Shown one piece after another: positions 17,423 through 25,837 of a stretch of DNA of 64,000 bases. Source of the stretch: Blastomonas sp. CACIA14H2. Its GTDB lineage: Bacteria; Pseudomonadota; Alphaproteobacteria; Sphingomonadales; Sphingomonadaceae. The notes beneath the pieces were generated by a model, which was given only the letters and a program-made list of their open reading frames with translations, did no database searches and was not told where the DNA came from. How positions within the stretch are numbered: position 1 is the first letter of the stretch; every line of letters begins with the position of its first letter. The stretch lies in contig AYSC01000013.1 in assembly GCA_000503195.1 (NCBI GenBank), forward strand, positions 1 through 64,000, in the 5' to 3' direction. The position numbers were made by a program, and so were the translations under genes.

Positions 17423-18445
17423 CTATTCGCCGACGTCCAGCACGATCTTGCCGATGAGATCGCCCGATTCCATCTGCGCGTGCGCCCTGGCCGCCTCGGC
17501 CAGCGGATAGCGGCTGTGGATGATGGGCGACAGCTCGCCGGTCGCGACCAGCGGCCAGACCTCGCGCGCGATCTCGTCGGCGAGCAGCGCCTTGAACGCG
17601 TTCGAGCGCGGGCGCAGCGTCGATCCGGTCAGCGTCAGGCGGCGGCGCATGATCTCGAGCACCGAAATCTCGGCCTTCATGCCGCCCTGCACCGCGATGG
17701 TGACATTGCGGCCATCATCGGCCAGGCAGGCCATGTTGCGCGGCAAATAGCTGCCGCCCACCATGTCGAGCACGATCTCGACGCCCTTGCCGTCGGTCAG
17801 GCGCTGGACCTCCTCGACGAAATCGTGCGTCTTGTAGTTGATCGCATGCGCCGCGCCGATCCGGAGCGCGGCGTCGCACTTGTCGTCGCTGCCGCAGGTG
17901 ACGATGACCTTGAGATCGAACAGCTTGCCCAGCATGATCGCCATCGTGCCGATGCCGCTGGTGCCGCCATGCACCAGCACCGTTTCGCCGTCGCGGGCAT
18001 AGGCGCGCTGGAACAGGTTGTGCCACACGGTGAACAGCGTTTCGGGCAGCGCGGCGGCTTCGACCATGGCGATGCCCGACGGCACCACCAGGCAATGGTC
18101 GGCGCGCGCAAGGCAGTATTCGGCATAGCCGCCGCCCGCGACCAGCGCGCAGACCGGCTGGCCGATCAGCGCATCGTCGGTATCGGGACCTGCGGCAACA
18201 ACCGTGCCGGCGATTTCCAGTCCCGGAATGTGCGGCGCCCCTGGCGGCGGCGGATAAAAGCCCTGGCGCTGGATGACATCGGGCCGGTTCACCCCGGCGG
18301 CAGCGACGCGCACGAGTAGCTCGCCTGGCCCTGGCACCGGAACTTGTGTCTCGCCCGCCACCAGTACTTCCGGCCCGCCAGGCTCGGCATAATCAACCGC
18401 CTGCATGGTAGCTGGAATTACTTTCGTCATTTCCAGGATCGACAT
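17423..18445 (-). CDS. NAD(P)H-quinone oxidoreductase, zinc-free MDR family
   Basis: A 340-aa medium-chain dehydrogenase/reductase of the quinone oxidoreductase (PIG3/TP53I3-like) type. It has the N-terminal GroES-like domain (GELLVRVAAAGVNRPDVIQRQG), the NADPH-binding Rossmann segment VLVHGGTSGIGTMAIMLGK and the C-terminal RSRYPLAEAARAHAQMESG. No zinc-binding cysteine cluster is present, as expected. It reduces quinones or related enones in the cytosol. It is transcribed away from DUF1192. Confidence 0.9.
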   Translation of the reverse strand: MSILEMTKVIPATMQAVDYAEPGGPEVLVAGETQVPVPGPGELLVRVAAAGVNRPDVIQRQGFYPPPPGAPHIPGLEIAGTVVAAGPDTDDALIGQPVCALVAGGGYAEYCLARADHCLVVPSGIAMVEAAALPETLFTVWHNLFQRAYARDGETVLVHGGTSGIGTMAIMLGKLFDLKVIVTCGSDDKCDAALRIGAAHAINYKTHDFVEEVQRLTDGKGVEIVLDMVGGSYLPRNMACLADDGRNVTIAVQGGMKAEISVLEIMRRRLTLTGSTLRPRSNAFKALLADEIAREVWPLVATGELSPIIHSRYPLAEAARAHAQMESGDLIGKIVLDVGE

Positions 18446-18537
18446 GACCTGGTGCTCCCCCCGTTGCCGGACAAACCCGTCAACTTCTGTAAATGCCCAT
18501 ATTGACAGCTAAGGCACCGGGGTCAACAATAAGTCCC

Positions 18538-18738
18538 ATGGAGCCCGATGAAAGCCTGTCGCGCCAGCGTATGGACGCTGCCCACAAACTGGGCAGCGAG
18601 GATATCGATGCCTATTCGCTGGACGAACTGGATGCGCGCATCGCGCTGTGCCGGGCGGAGATTGCGCGCTGCGAGGCGCGCAAGGCCTTTGCCGCGCAGC
18701 ACCGGCTGAGCGCGGAAGCGCTGTTTCGCAAGAGCTGA
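18538..18738 (+). CDS. DUF1192 family small protein
   Basis: A 66-aa protein with the DUF1192 core: YSLDELDARIALCRAEIARCEA, a helical segment following a short acidic N-terminus. The family is common and short in Alphaproteobacteria, and its function is unknown. ATG 18538 gives the usual length; an upstream in-frame ATG at 18493 lacks support. It is divergent from the quinone reductase gene. Confidence 0.8.
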   Translation: MEPDESLSRQRMDAAHKLGSEDIDAYSLDELDARIALCRAEIARCEARKAFAAQHRLSAEALFRKS

Positions 18739-18798
18739 TCGCCGCGTTAGGGGCTTTGAGCCCGACAACGCATCCGCCCCGCACGATCAGCCGTTCAA

Positions 18799-18815
18799 CT
18801 GGCACGGCTTTTGCT
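18799..18815 (+). promoter_or_regulatory. consensus sigma-54 promoter
   Basis: The 17 bases CTGGCACGGCTTTTGCT match the sigma-54 consensus YTGGCACGrNNNTTGCW at every defined position, with GG and GC exactly 10 bases apart. Transcription would start near 18826. It faces clpA, 197 bp further on. No enhancer site was identified. Confidence 0.75.
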
Positions 18816-18825
18816 GTGATTATTC

Positions 18826-18968
18826 GCGACGAGTGGCTTCGAGCCTGCTGGATTTGCCGTAACAGCGTCCTATATTGGTGTACGTGGAGCGTCCCGGAGT
18901 GGACAGCCGAAATGGCTGCGGGGCTATGGCAAAGAGGCGCTTGACGATGAGGGGCCCGGCCCTTTTTT
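18826..18968 (+). ncRNA. candidate sigma-54-dependent small RNA or long clpA leader
   Basis: Between the predicted sigma-54 start and the terminator-like hairpin at 18949-18968 lies about 140 bases without a convincing gene. It contains a perfect CAGCC-GAAAT-GGCTG hairpin at 18904-18918. The same stretch could simply be the clpA 5' leader if the hairpin does not terminate. Small reading frames exist, but none has a ribosome-binding site. Confidence 0.3.
18949..18968 (+). terminator. terminator-like hairpin upstream of clpA
   Basis: GGGC and GCCC pair around CCG, extendable by weaker pairs with the T run, and are followed directly by six T. The stem is short, so termination may be partial. 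It separates the sigma-54 promoter from clpA. Confidence 0.5.
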
Positions 18969-19022
18969 CCGGGCGGACTGAATGAGAAGGCGGGTATCTC
19001 GCCCGCTGCGGAGTATCGCAAT

Positions 19023-21362
19023 ATGCCATCCTTTGCCGAATCGCTGGAAAAGACGCTGCACCAGGCGCTGCACAATGCCGCCGACCGGCGTCATGAATAT
19101 GCCACGCTCGAACATCTGCTGCTCGCGCTGATCGATGATGCCGATGCCGCGCAGGTGATGCAGGCGTGCGGCGTGGACCTGGGCGAACTGGGCGATGCCG
19201 TCACCCATTATCTCGATAACGAGCTGGATTCGCTCAAGGTCGCCGAAAAGACCGACCCTGCGCCGACCTCCGGCTTCCAGCGCGTCGTCCAGCGCGCGAT
19301 CCTGCACGTCCAGTCCTCGGGCAAGGACGTCGTCACCGGTGCGAACGTGCTGGTGGCATTGTTCTCCGAGCGCGAGAGCTATGCCGTCTATTTCCTGCAG
19401 CAGCAGGACATGAGCCGTCTCGATGCGGTGAGCTATATCAGCCATGGCATCGGCAAGGGCGGCCAGCCGGTCGAGCAGCGCACCGTGCGCGGGACCGAGG
19501 AGCCGCAGGAGGAAAAGCAGGACGCTGCCGCCAAGCAGAAGAAGGACAGCGCGCTCGACCAGTTCACGGTCAACCTCAACGCGCGCGCGCAGGCCGGCAA
19601 GATCGATCCGCTGATCGGCCGCGGGCCGGAAGTCGACCGCACGATCCAGATCCTGTGCCGCCGTTCGAAGAACAACCCGCTCTATGTCGGTGATCCCGGC
19701 GTCGGCAAGACGGCGATCGCCGAAGGCCTGGCGCGCAAGATCGTCGAGGGCGACGTTCCCGAAGTGCTGCAGAAGGCGGTGATCTATTCGCTCGACATGG
19801 GCGCGCTGCTCGCCGGCACGCGCTATCGCGGCGATTTCGAGGAGCGGCTGAAGCAGGTCGTCTCGGAGCTCGAGAAGATGCCGCATGCGGTGCTGTTCAT
19901 CGACGAGATCCATACCGTGATCGGCGCCGGTGCGACGTCGGGCGGCGCGATGGATGCGTCGAACCTGCTCAAGCCTGCCTTGTCGAGCGGGTCGATCCGC
20001 TGCATCGGATCGACCACCTACAAGGAGTTCCGCAACCATTTCGAAAAGGATCGCGCGCTGCTGCGCCGGTTCCAGAAGATCGACGTGAATGAGCCGACGA
20101 TCGAGGACACGATCAAGATCCTCAAGGGTCTGCGCACCGCGTTCGAGGATCACCACAAGGTCAAGTACACCCCCGATGCGATCAAGACCGCGGTCGAGCT
20201 TTCGGCGCGCTACATCAACGACCGCAAGCTGCCCGACAAGGCGATCGACGTGATCGACGAGGTGGGCGCGATGCAGATGCTGGTGCCGCCCGCCAAGCGG
20301 CGCAAGATCATCACCGCGCGCGAGATCGAGAGCGTGATCGCGACGATGGCGCGCATCCCGCCCAAGTCGGTGTCGAAGGACGACAAGAAGGTGCTCGAGC
20401 ATCTCGACCGCGACCTGAAGCGCGTCGTGTTCGGCCAGAACAAGGCGATCGAGGTGCTGTCGAGCGCGATCAAGCTGAGCCGTGCAGGCCTGCGCGATCC
20501 AGACAAGCCGATCGGCAACTATCTGTTCTCCGGCCCTACCGGCGTCGGCAAGACCGAGGTCGCGCGGCAGCTCGCCAATATCATGGGCATTCCGCTGCAG
20601 CGCTTCGACATGTCCGAATATATGGAACGCCACTCGGTCAGCCGGCTGATCGGCGCGCCTCCGGGCTATGTCGGCTATGACCAGGGTGGCCTGCTCACCG
20701 ATGCCATCGACCAGCAGCCGCATTGCGTGCTGCTGCTCGACGAGATCGAGAAGGCGCATCCGGACCTGTTCAACATCCTGTTGCAGGTGATGGACAATGG
20801 CAAGCTGACCGACCACCACGGCAAGACCGTCGATTTCCGCAATGTCGTGCTGATCATGACGACGAACGCGGGCGCGGCGGACATGGCGCGCGAGGGCATC
20901 GGCTTTGGCGATGTCAGCCGCGAGGACGCGTCGGACGAGGCGGTGAAGAAGATGTTTACCCCCGAATTCCGCAACCGTCTCGATGCGATCGTGCCGTTCG
21001 GCTATCTGGGAACCGAGGTTGTCGCCCGCGTGGTCGACAAGTTCATCCTCCAGCTCGAACTGCAGCTCGCCGACCAGAACGTGCACATCCGGCTCGACCA
21101 GGAAGCGCGCGACTGGCTGTCCGAACGCGGTTACGATCGTCTCTACGGTGCCCGCCCGATGGCGCGGCTCATCCAGGAGAAGATCAAGCAGCCGCTGGCG
21201 GAAGAGCTGCTGTTCGGCAAGCTGGTCCAGGGTGGCGAGGTCAACGTCCATATGAAGGACGGCGCCATGGCCTTCGAGATCGTCCCCGCGCCGCCCAAGG
21301 CGGGCAAGCCCAAAAAGGCGCGCGGATCGGCCAAGAAGGAAAGCGACACCAACGCGGATTGA
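19023..21362 (+). CDS. clpA: ATP-dependent Clp protease ATP-binding subunit ClpA
   Basis: A 779-aa class I Clp/Hsp100 unfoldase that feeds substrates to ClpP. Residues 1-140 form the ClpS-binding N domain (LEKTLHQALHNAADRRHEYATLEHLL). AAA domain 1 has Walker A GDPGVGKT and Walker B VLFIDEIHT. AAA domain 2 has Walker A GPTGVGKT and Walker B VLLLDEIEKAHPD. The C-terminal D2-small domain ends in a Lys-rich tail. GGAG lies upstream of the ATG. No clpS is seen next to it, although clpS is often adjacent in related genomes. A strong terminator follows. Confidence 0.97.
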   Translation: MPSFAESLEKTLHQALHNAADRRHEYATLEHLLLALIDDADAAQVMQACGVDLGELGDAVTHYLDNELDSLKVAEKTDPAPTSGFQRVVQRAILHVQSSGKDVVTGANVLVALFSERESYAVYFLQQQDMSRLDAVSYISHGIGKGGQPVEQRTVRGTEEPQEEKQDAAAKQKKDSALDQFTVNLNARAQAGKIDPLIGRGPEVDRTIQILCRRSKNNPLYVGDPGVGKTAIAEGLARKIVEGDVPEVLQKAVIYSLDMGALLAGTRYRGDFEERLKQVVSELEKMPHAVLFIDEIHTVIGAGATSGGAMDASNLLKPALSSGSIRCIGSTTYKEFRNHFEKDRALLRRFQKIDVNEPTIEDTIKILKGLRTAFEDHHKVKYTPDAIKTAVELSARYINDRKLPDKAIDVIDEVGAMQMLVPPAKRRKIITAREIESVIATMARIPPKSVSKDDKKVLEHLDRDLKRVVFGQNKAIEVLSSAIKLSRAGLRDPDKPIGNYLFSGPTGVGKTEVARQLANIMGIPLQRFDMSEYMERHSVSRLIGAPPGYVGYDQGGLLTDAIDQQPHCVLLLDEIEKAHPDLFNILLQVMDNGKLTDHHGKTVDFRNVVLIMTTNAGAADMAREGIGFGDVSREDASDEAVKKMFTPEFRNRLDAIVPFGYLGTEVVARVVDKFILQLELQLADQNVHIRLDQEARDWLSERGYDRLYGARPMARLIQEKIKQPLAEELLFGKLVQGGEVNVHMKDGAMAFEIVPAPPKAGKPKKARGSAKKESDTNAD

Positions 21363-21368
21363 TCAAGA

Positions 21369-21403
21369 GGCCCGGCTGGCATGGCGTCAGTCGGGCCTTT
21401 TTT
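21369..21403 (+). terminator. intrinsic terminator of clpA
   Basis: GGCCCGGCTG pairs with CAGTCGGGCC (one G-U pair) around a 9-base loop and is followed by six T residues, starting 6 bases after the clpA stop. Confidence 0.88.
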
Positions 21404-21418
21404 GTTCCCAACCCACAT

Positions 21419-21534
21419 CCGTTTGTCCCGAGCGTGTCGAGGGACCTTGCACAACCGTTCGGGATTACGTCCCTCGACTTGAGTTTATCCTGAGCGGCTG
21501 GCTCGCCAGCCAGACGAAGGACCGGGACAAACGG
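21419..21534. repeat. intergenic inverted-repeat element
   Basis: The outer arms CCGTTTGTCCCG (21419-21430) and CGGGACAAACGG (21523-21534) are perfect complements. Inner segments (GTGTCGAGGGAC and GTCCCTCGAC) also pair. It has the look of a dispersed intergenic repeat of sphingomonads, probably a decayed MITE- or REP-like unit. It lies between clpA and the thioesterase gene. Confidence 0.55.
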
Positions 21535-21559
21535 GGGTGGGAGCCTTAGAGCCTCGCCC

Positions 21560-21952
21560 ATGACCACCTTCTCTCTCCCCTTTACCGCCGAGCCGCAGCA
21601 CATCGACGAGCTCGGCCATGTCAACAATGCCGTCTGGGTGCAGTGGCTGCAGGAGCTGTCGGTCGCGCACTGGAATGCGGCGGCGGATCCGGCGCATGTC
21701 GCCGCCTATTTCTGGGTCATCGTGCGGCACGAGATCGACTATCGCGGCAATATCGGCCTGGGCGAAACCGCGATCGGGCGCACCTGGGTGCCCGGCACCC
21801 CCAAGGGCGCGCGCTTTGCCCGCCATGCCGCCTTTGCCGATGCCAGCGGCCGCGACATCGTCACCGCGATCTCGACCTGGGCGATGCTCGACAAGGCCAC
21901 CGGCAGGCCTGCGCGCGTCACCGCGGATATCGCCGCCGCCTTCCAGCCCTGA
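21560..21952 (+). CDS. acyl-CoA thioesterase, hotdog fold
   Basis: A 130-aa protein of the 4-hydroxybenzoyl-CoA thioesterase/YbgC-like family. The motif HIDELGHVNNAVWVQWLQE contains the conserved D/E-x-x-GHVNN region of these enzymes, followed by the central VRHEIDYRGNI strand. It hydrolyses acyl- or aroyl-CoA thioesters in the cytosol; the substrate is not evident. It is convergent with thpR, 4 bases apart. Confidence 0.88.
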   Translation: MTTFSLPFTAEPQHIDELGHVNNAVWVQWLQELSVAHWNAAADPAHVAAYFWVIVRHEIDYRGNIGLGETAIGRTWVPGTPKGARFARHAAFADASGRDIVTAISTWAMLDKATGRPARVTADIAAAFQP

Positions 21953-21956
21953 CGCG

Positions 21957-22502
21957 TCAGCCGCGCATCGCGAACGCGGCGATCGGCTCGTAGACGCTGC
22001 CGTCATGGCCGACATGGCTCTGCATCAGCAGCAGCTCGTCAAAGCCGAATCGGTCGCCCGGAAGCGGCGGCTGCGAGGCCATCCACCGCGCGATGCCGGC
22101 GGGATCGGGCGCGGTGCTGCGCGCGAACCGCGCGAGCGTGACATGCGGCACGAACTTGCGGCCCTCGGGCGCGAAGCCTGCGCGCACGCACAACCGGTCG
22201 AGCCGCGCATGCAGCGCCGCCAGCGAATCGCGCGGCGCCAGCCCCGCCCAGAGCTGGTCGACCCGGTCCCTGCGATCGAACCAGCCAAAGCCGTTGAGCC
22301 GCGCCTCGATCTGCGTGAAGCGTTCCGCGCCAAGCGCGAGCAGCAGCGCCTCTGCCCCATGCCGGTCGGTCTCGCCGATAAAGCGCAGCGTCGCGTGCAG
22401 CTGCGCATCGCTCTGCCAGCGCGCCGCGACCAGCCCCTGCATCCGATCGCGCAGAAGCGCGCGGACCGGTCCGGGCGGCACAAGGGAAAGGAACAATCGC
22501 AT
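21957..22502 (-). CDS. thpR: RNA 2',3'-cyclic phosphodiesterase
   Basis: A 181-aa protein of the 2H phosphoesterase superfamily (ThpR/LigT). Both catalytic HxTx motifs are present: HATL near residue 38 and HVTL near residue 122. The N-terminus MRLFLSLVPP matches the usual start strand. It opens 2',3'-cyclic phosphates on RNA ends. ATG 22502 is chosen because the fold begins there; the frame stays open upstream. Confidence 0.9.
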   Translation of the reverse strand: MRLFLSLVPPGPVRALLRDRMQGLVAARWQSDAQLHATLRFIGETDRHGAEALLLALGAERFTQIEARLNGFGWFDRRDRVDQLWAGLAPRDSLAALHARLDRLCVRAGFAPEGRKFVPHVTLARFARSTAPDPAGIARWMASQPPLPGDRFGFDELLLMQSHVGHDGSVYEPIAAFAMRG

Positions 22503-22623
22503 GGTAATGATTGTATCGTAGCAAGGCGCGACGAACGGAAAACCGGTTTCGCTTGAAAATTTCGCGCTCAGGGGCGATATTGTGGCTATCCGGCAACAAT
22601 GCCGGGCAAAGGAGACTTTTTCG

Positions 22624-23367
22624 ATGGCTGACCGTTTTGATCCTCGCACGGCGGAGCGCATGCGCGCCGGTTCGATCAATGCGCCCGGCGGTATCAGCGC
22701 GGCCCGTGACGAGGGCCTGCGCAAGTACATGCTGTCCATCTACAATTACATGACCAGCGGCATCCTGCTGACCGGCATCGTCGCGCTGCTCTTCGCCCAG
22801 TCGGGCATGGCCGCGGAGATCATGTTCGGACCAGGCCTGCTCAAGTACGTCATCATCTTCTCGCCGCTGGTGATCATCATCGCGATGAGCTTCGGCATGA
22901 ACCGCTTCTCGACGCCCGCGCTCCAGGCGATGTTCTGGGGATTCGCGACGCTGATGGGGCTCAGCATGTCGACGATCTTCCTGGTCTATACCGGTGAGAG
23001 CATCGCGCTGGCCTTCTTCTCGACCGCAGCGGCCTTCGCAGGTCTGAGCCTGTGGGGCTATACCACCAAGAAGGACCTGACCGGCTGGGGCAGCTTCCTG
23101 ATCATGGGCGTCGTCGGCCTGATCGTGGCGAGCGTGCTCAACATCTTCCTCAAGTCGTCGGTCATGGGGCTGGTGATCAGCTATGCCGCCGTCCTCATCT
23201 TCGCGGGCCTGACCGCCTATGATACGCAGAAGCTCAAGAGCCTGTACTGGCAGGTCGCGGGCAGCGACATGATGGGCAAGGTCGTGATCATGGGCGCGCT
23301 CAACCTGTATCTCGATTTCATCAATATGTTCCAGGCGCTGCTGAGCATCATGGGCAGTCGCGATTGA
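22624..23367 (+). CDS. BAX inhibitor-1/YccA family membrane protein
   Basis: A 247-aa integral membrane protein with about seven hydrophobic helices. It shows the family features MTSGILLTGIVALLFAQ early and the C-terminal AGLTAYDTQKLKSLY, where the Asp belongs to the proposed ion/pH-sensing site. Bacterial members include YccA, which modulates the FtsH protease, and YetJ-like calcium-leak proteins. AAAGGAGA lies 8 bases before the ATG. Confidence 0.92.
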   Translation: MADRFDPRTAERMRAGSINAPGGISAARDEGLRKYMLSIYNYMTSGILLTGIVALLFAQSGMAAEIMFGPGLLKYVIIFSPLVIIIAMSFGMNRFSTPALQAMFWGFATLMGLSMSTIFLVYTGESIALAFFSTAAAFAGLSLWGYTTKKDLTGWGSFLIMGVVGLIVASVLNIFLKSSVMGLVISYAAVLIFAGLTAYDTQKLKSLYWQVAGSDMMGKVVIMGALNLYLDFINMFQALLSIMGSRD

Positions 23368-23396
23368 TCTGTCCGGAAAAGCACTGGAACCCTGAC

Positions 23397-23430
23397 AGCC
23401 CGGCGGATTCCCCTCCGCCGGGCTTTTCTT
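23397..23430 (+). terminator. intrinsic terminator after the BAX inhibitor-1 gene
   Basis: AGCCCGGCGG and CCGCCGGGCT form a perfect 10-bp stem around ATTCCCCT, followed by TTTTCTTT. Confidence 0.9.
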
Positions 23431-23625
23431 TGGTTGCATGACCGTTACTCGGCTGATCGCCTGCAGGACTCGCCTCGTCCCGGCCAGCCGACGTCCTGGC
23501 CGGATCGGCCTTTAACGGTTCACCGTTTTGGTGTTGAGATCGTCGCTTGGCGGGCATAAACCATGCCCATGAGAACGCGTGCGAGAGAGCCAAGGCCCCG
23601 CGCGCGGCACCGGGAGATACTGAAC

Positions 23626-24441
23626 ATGGCGCGTATGGCCCCCAGCCGTGCAATCCTGCTGGCCGCATCGGCCAGCCTTACCACTCTGGTCGCGGCCTGT
23701 GGCGGCGCCAAGCCCGCACCGGTGGCCGTCGCGCCGCCGCCGCCGCCGCCGGTCCCCGTGGCGCCGCCGCGCATGCCGACGCCACCGTCCAACGCGGTGA
23801 CGGCCATGGCCATTCCCGGCCTGCGCGCCGACGGGCTGCGCGACACGCCGATGCGCGACATCGACGACAACGAGAAGCTCTGGTATTTCCGCGCGGCGTT
23901 CAATGTCGCCGCGCTCAACTGCCAGAATCCCGAGCATTTCCGGATCGCCGACGATTACAACCTGTTCCTCAAGACCCACAAGCGCGAGCTCGACCGGATC
24001 AACAAGACCGTCGAGGAAACCTATCGCAAGCGCTATGGCACCGGCTATGCCCGCATCCGCGATACCGAGAACACGCAGGTCTACAATTTCTTCGCCTTCC
24101 CTCCGGTCAAGAGCGATTTCTGCAACGCCGCGCTGATCCTGGGTCAGGAAGCCGTCGCACTGCCGTCGAAGGATCTGGTCGCGTTCTCGGTCCGTGCGCT
24201 GCCCACGCTCGAGGGCGTGTTCGACCGCTTCTATGCGTCCTATGAAAGCTATCAGAGCGATCTGCAGAAATGGATCGCGCTCTATGGCAGCCCCGAAATG
24301 CGCGCCGCGCAGGCCGCACAGATGGGCCAGGCCACGCAGACGGTCCAGCCTGCCGGCGGTCCCACGATCGCCCCCGGCGCGGTGCCCGCCGGTCAGCCGC
24401 CCAAGCTTCCGACGATCCTGCCCACCACCAGCGGCAGCTGA
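23626..24441 (+). CDS. predicted lipoprotein, function unknown
   Basis: A 271-aa protein with a lipoprotein signal peptide and lipobox LVAACGG. A Pro-rich linker follows (VAVAPPPPPPVPVAPP), then a helical domain of about 150 residues (NEKLWYFRAAFNVAALNCQNPEHFRIADDY) and a Gln/Pro-rich tail. The domain has two more Cys (LNCQ and DFCN) that could pair in the periplasm. I recognise no named family. The ATG at 23626 is preceded by GGGAGA. The gene ends about 80 bp before tRNA-Ala. Confidence 0.75.
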   Translation: MARMAPSRAILLAASASLTTLVAACGGAKPAPVAVAPPPPPPVPVAPPRMPTPPSNAVTAMAIPGLRADGLRDTPMRDIDDNEKLWYFRAAFNVAALNCQNPEHFRIADDYNLFLKTHKRELDRINKTVEETYRKRYGTGYARIRDTENTQVYNFFAFPPVKSDFCNAALILGQEAVALPSKDLVAFSVRALPTLEGVFDRFYASYESYQSDLQKWIALYGSPEMRAAQAAQMGQATQTVQPAGGPTIAPGAVPAGQPPKLPTILPTTSGS

Positions 24442-24519
24442 CGGCGCGATTTTTCCTCTGGATAGGCGGGCGCCAAGCGATTATAGCCCCGCCCACCGGA
24501 GAAAAACCGCCGGGACGTT

Positions 24520-24595
<76 letters not shown>

Positions 24596-24796
24596 TTCAA
24601 CTAGAAAATGTGGCGCAAACGCGCTCTTTTTGGCATCCCAGCCAACCCGGTCCCACATTTTCGTCCCTCTTCCGCTGCGCTCCCACGAGGTTCAATGCGA
24701 GACCGGAGGTGTTTTGACGGTCTGCCGACGAGTTGCCACCAGCTACCGAGAGCCATTTCACCATGTTGGTATCCGAAAGCTCGCGAATCGAGTGTC

Positions 24797-24876
24797 ATAT
24801 TTCGACCCAGACCCAGTCGTTCTCCATCGTCAACGATGACGTCCACTTCCCCCGAAAGCCGCCATGCGGCTTTCGG
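24797..24876 (+). repeat. dispersed intergenic repeat, copy A
   Basis: About 80 bases align with the reverse complement of 55860-55938, at roughly 60 of 79 positions by eye. The shared core includes GTCAACGATGACGTCCACTT in this copy and AAGCCGCCAT in both. The 490-bp gap from 24596 to 25088 holds no supported gene apart from this element. Confidence 0.55.
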
Positions 24877-25088
24877 GATCACGAGATGGTCAAGTGGATG
24901 ACTGCACATAGGTGGATTGCTAAATGGCGAACTGTGGCTGCCTGGCCCCTCGCTTGATCGCATCCGGCAAGCGTCATCATCGAAGCATCACCCGGTATTT
25001 GCCTTCCCAAATCTAAAATTTGCCCGGAATGACCGCCTGATGAAAAACTGTTTTGAGGCGTCGGCAACCTGATTAGCTTAGAGGCGAT

Positions 25089-25772
25089 ATGACGCGATCC
25101 GAACGTCTTTTAGCCATAATGCAAATGTTGCGTGCGCGGCGAACTCCGGTAACCGCAGCGGCGATTGCCAACCAGTTCGACGTCTCGGAACGCACGATCT
25201 ATCGCGATATTCTTATTCTTATCGATCGAGGAGCCGTCATCCGGGGCGAAGCGGGTGTTGGTTATGTCCTCGATAAGGGTCACTTCCTGCCGCCACTGAT
25301 GTTCACGCAGGACGAAGCCGATGCGATCGTCTTCGGTCTTCGCTATACTAGCCGCAGGGGCGATGCAGATCTATCAAGCGCTGCAGAACAGGCACTGGCG
25401 AAGATCACATCCATTTTGCCCTCCGCTATCGCACGATCGATGGATGCCTGCGGGCTCGTCGTGCAGCCCGAGCTTGGCGCGATCGAACAGACTATAGGAA
25501 TGCTGCGTCACACGATCCGTCGCGAGCGGAAGATCGCCTTCGATTACATCGACCAGGATGGAAATCAATCGCACCGCATCGGCATGCCCGTGGCTATCGG
25601 TTTCTTCGAAGACGGGTCCATGCTCGCGGCCTGGTGTGATGGCAGACAGGCCTTCAGGCATTTCCGCCTGGACCGGATCAAGGGCTTGCAAGAGTTGGCC
25701 ACACGCTTCGACAGGCCGCATCGAACCTTGCTGACTGAGTACCGTAGGCTGGAGCCGGGAGTGCAACGATGA
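25089..25772 (+). CDS. YafY-type transcriptional regulator (HTH plus WYL domain)
   Basis: A 227-aa DNA-binding protein. Residues 1-60 form a DeoR/HTH_11-type helix-turn-helix (RSERLLAIMQMLRARRTPVTAAAIANQFDVSERTIYRDI). Residues 130-210 form a WYL-like ligand-binding domain (RKIAFDYIDQDGNQSHR, then FFEDGSMLAAWCDGRQAFRHFRLDRI). Such regulators usually control an adjacent enzyme gene; the NmrA-like gene starts 65 bp downstream. A direct repeat TGTCA-N5-TGTCA near 25782 between the two is a possible site. Confidence 0.88.
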   Translation: MTRSERLLAIMQMLRARRTPVTAAAIANQFDVSERTIYRDILILIDRGAVIRGEAGVGYVLDKGHFLPPLMFTQDEADAIVFGLRYTSRRGDADLSSAAEQALAKITSILPSAIARSMDACGLVVQPELGAIEQTIGMLRHTIRRERKIAFDYIDQDGNQSHRIGMPVAIGFFEDGSMLAAWCDGRQAFRHFRLDRIKGLQELATRFDRPHRTLLTEYRRLEPGVQR

Positions 25773-25837
25773 ACACTCCTGTCATGAATTGTCAGTCAAT
25801 GCGCCTACCAGGGGTTTAGCCCAAGGAGCGCTTGCGT

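Noticed and set aside
18878-18984. 35-codon frame inside the sigma-54 leader
   Set aside because: No ribosome-binding site, and it runs through the terminator-like hairpin; a non-coding reading is simpler.
18924-21251. A 775-codon minus-strand open frame over clpA
   Set aside because: Composition (His, Arg, Leu, Asp rich) is typical of an antisense frame, and clpA is unambiguous.
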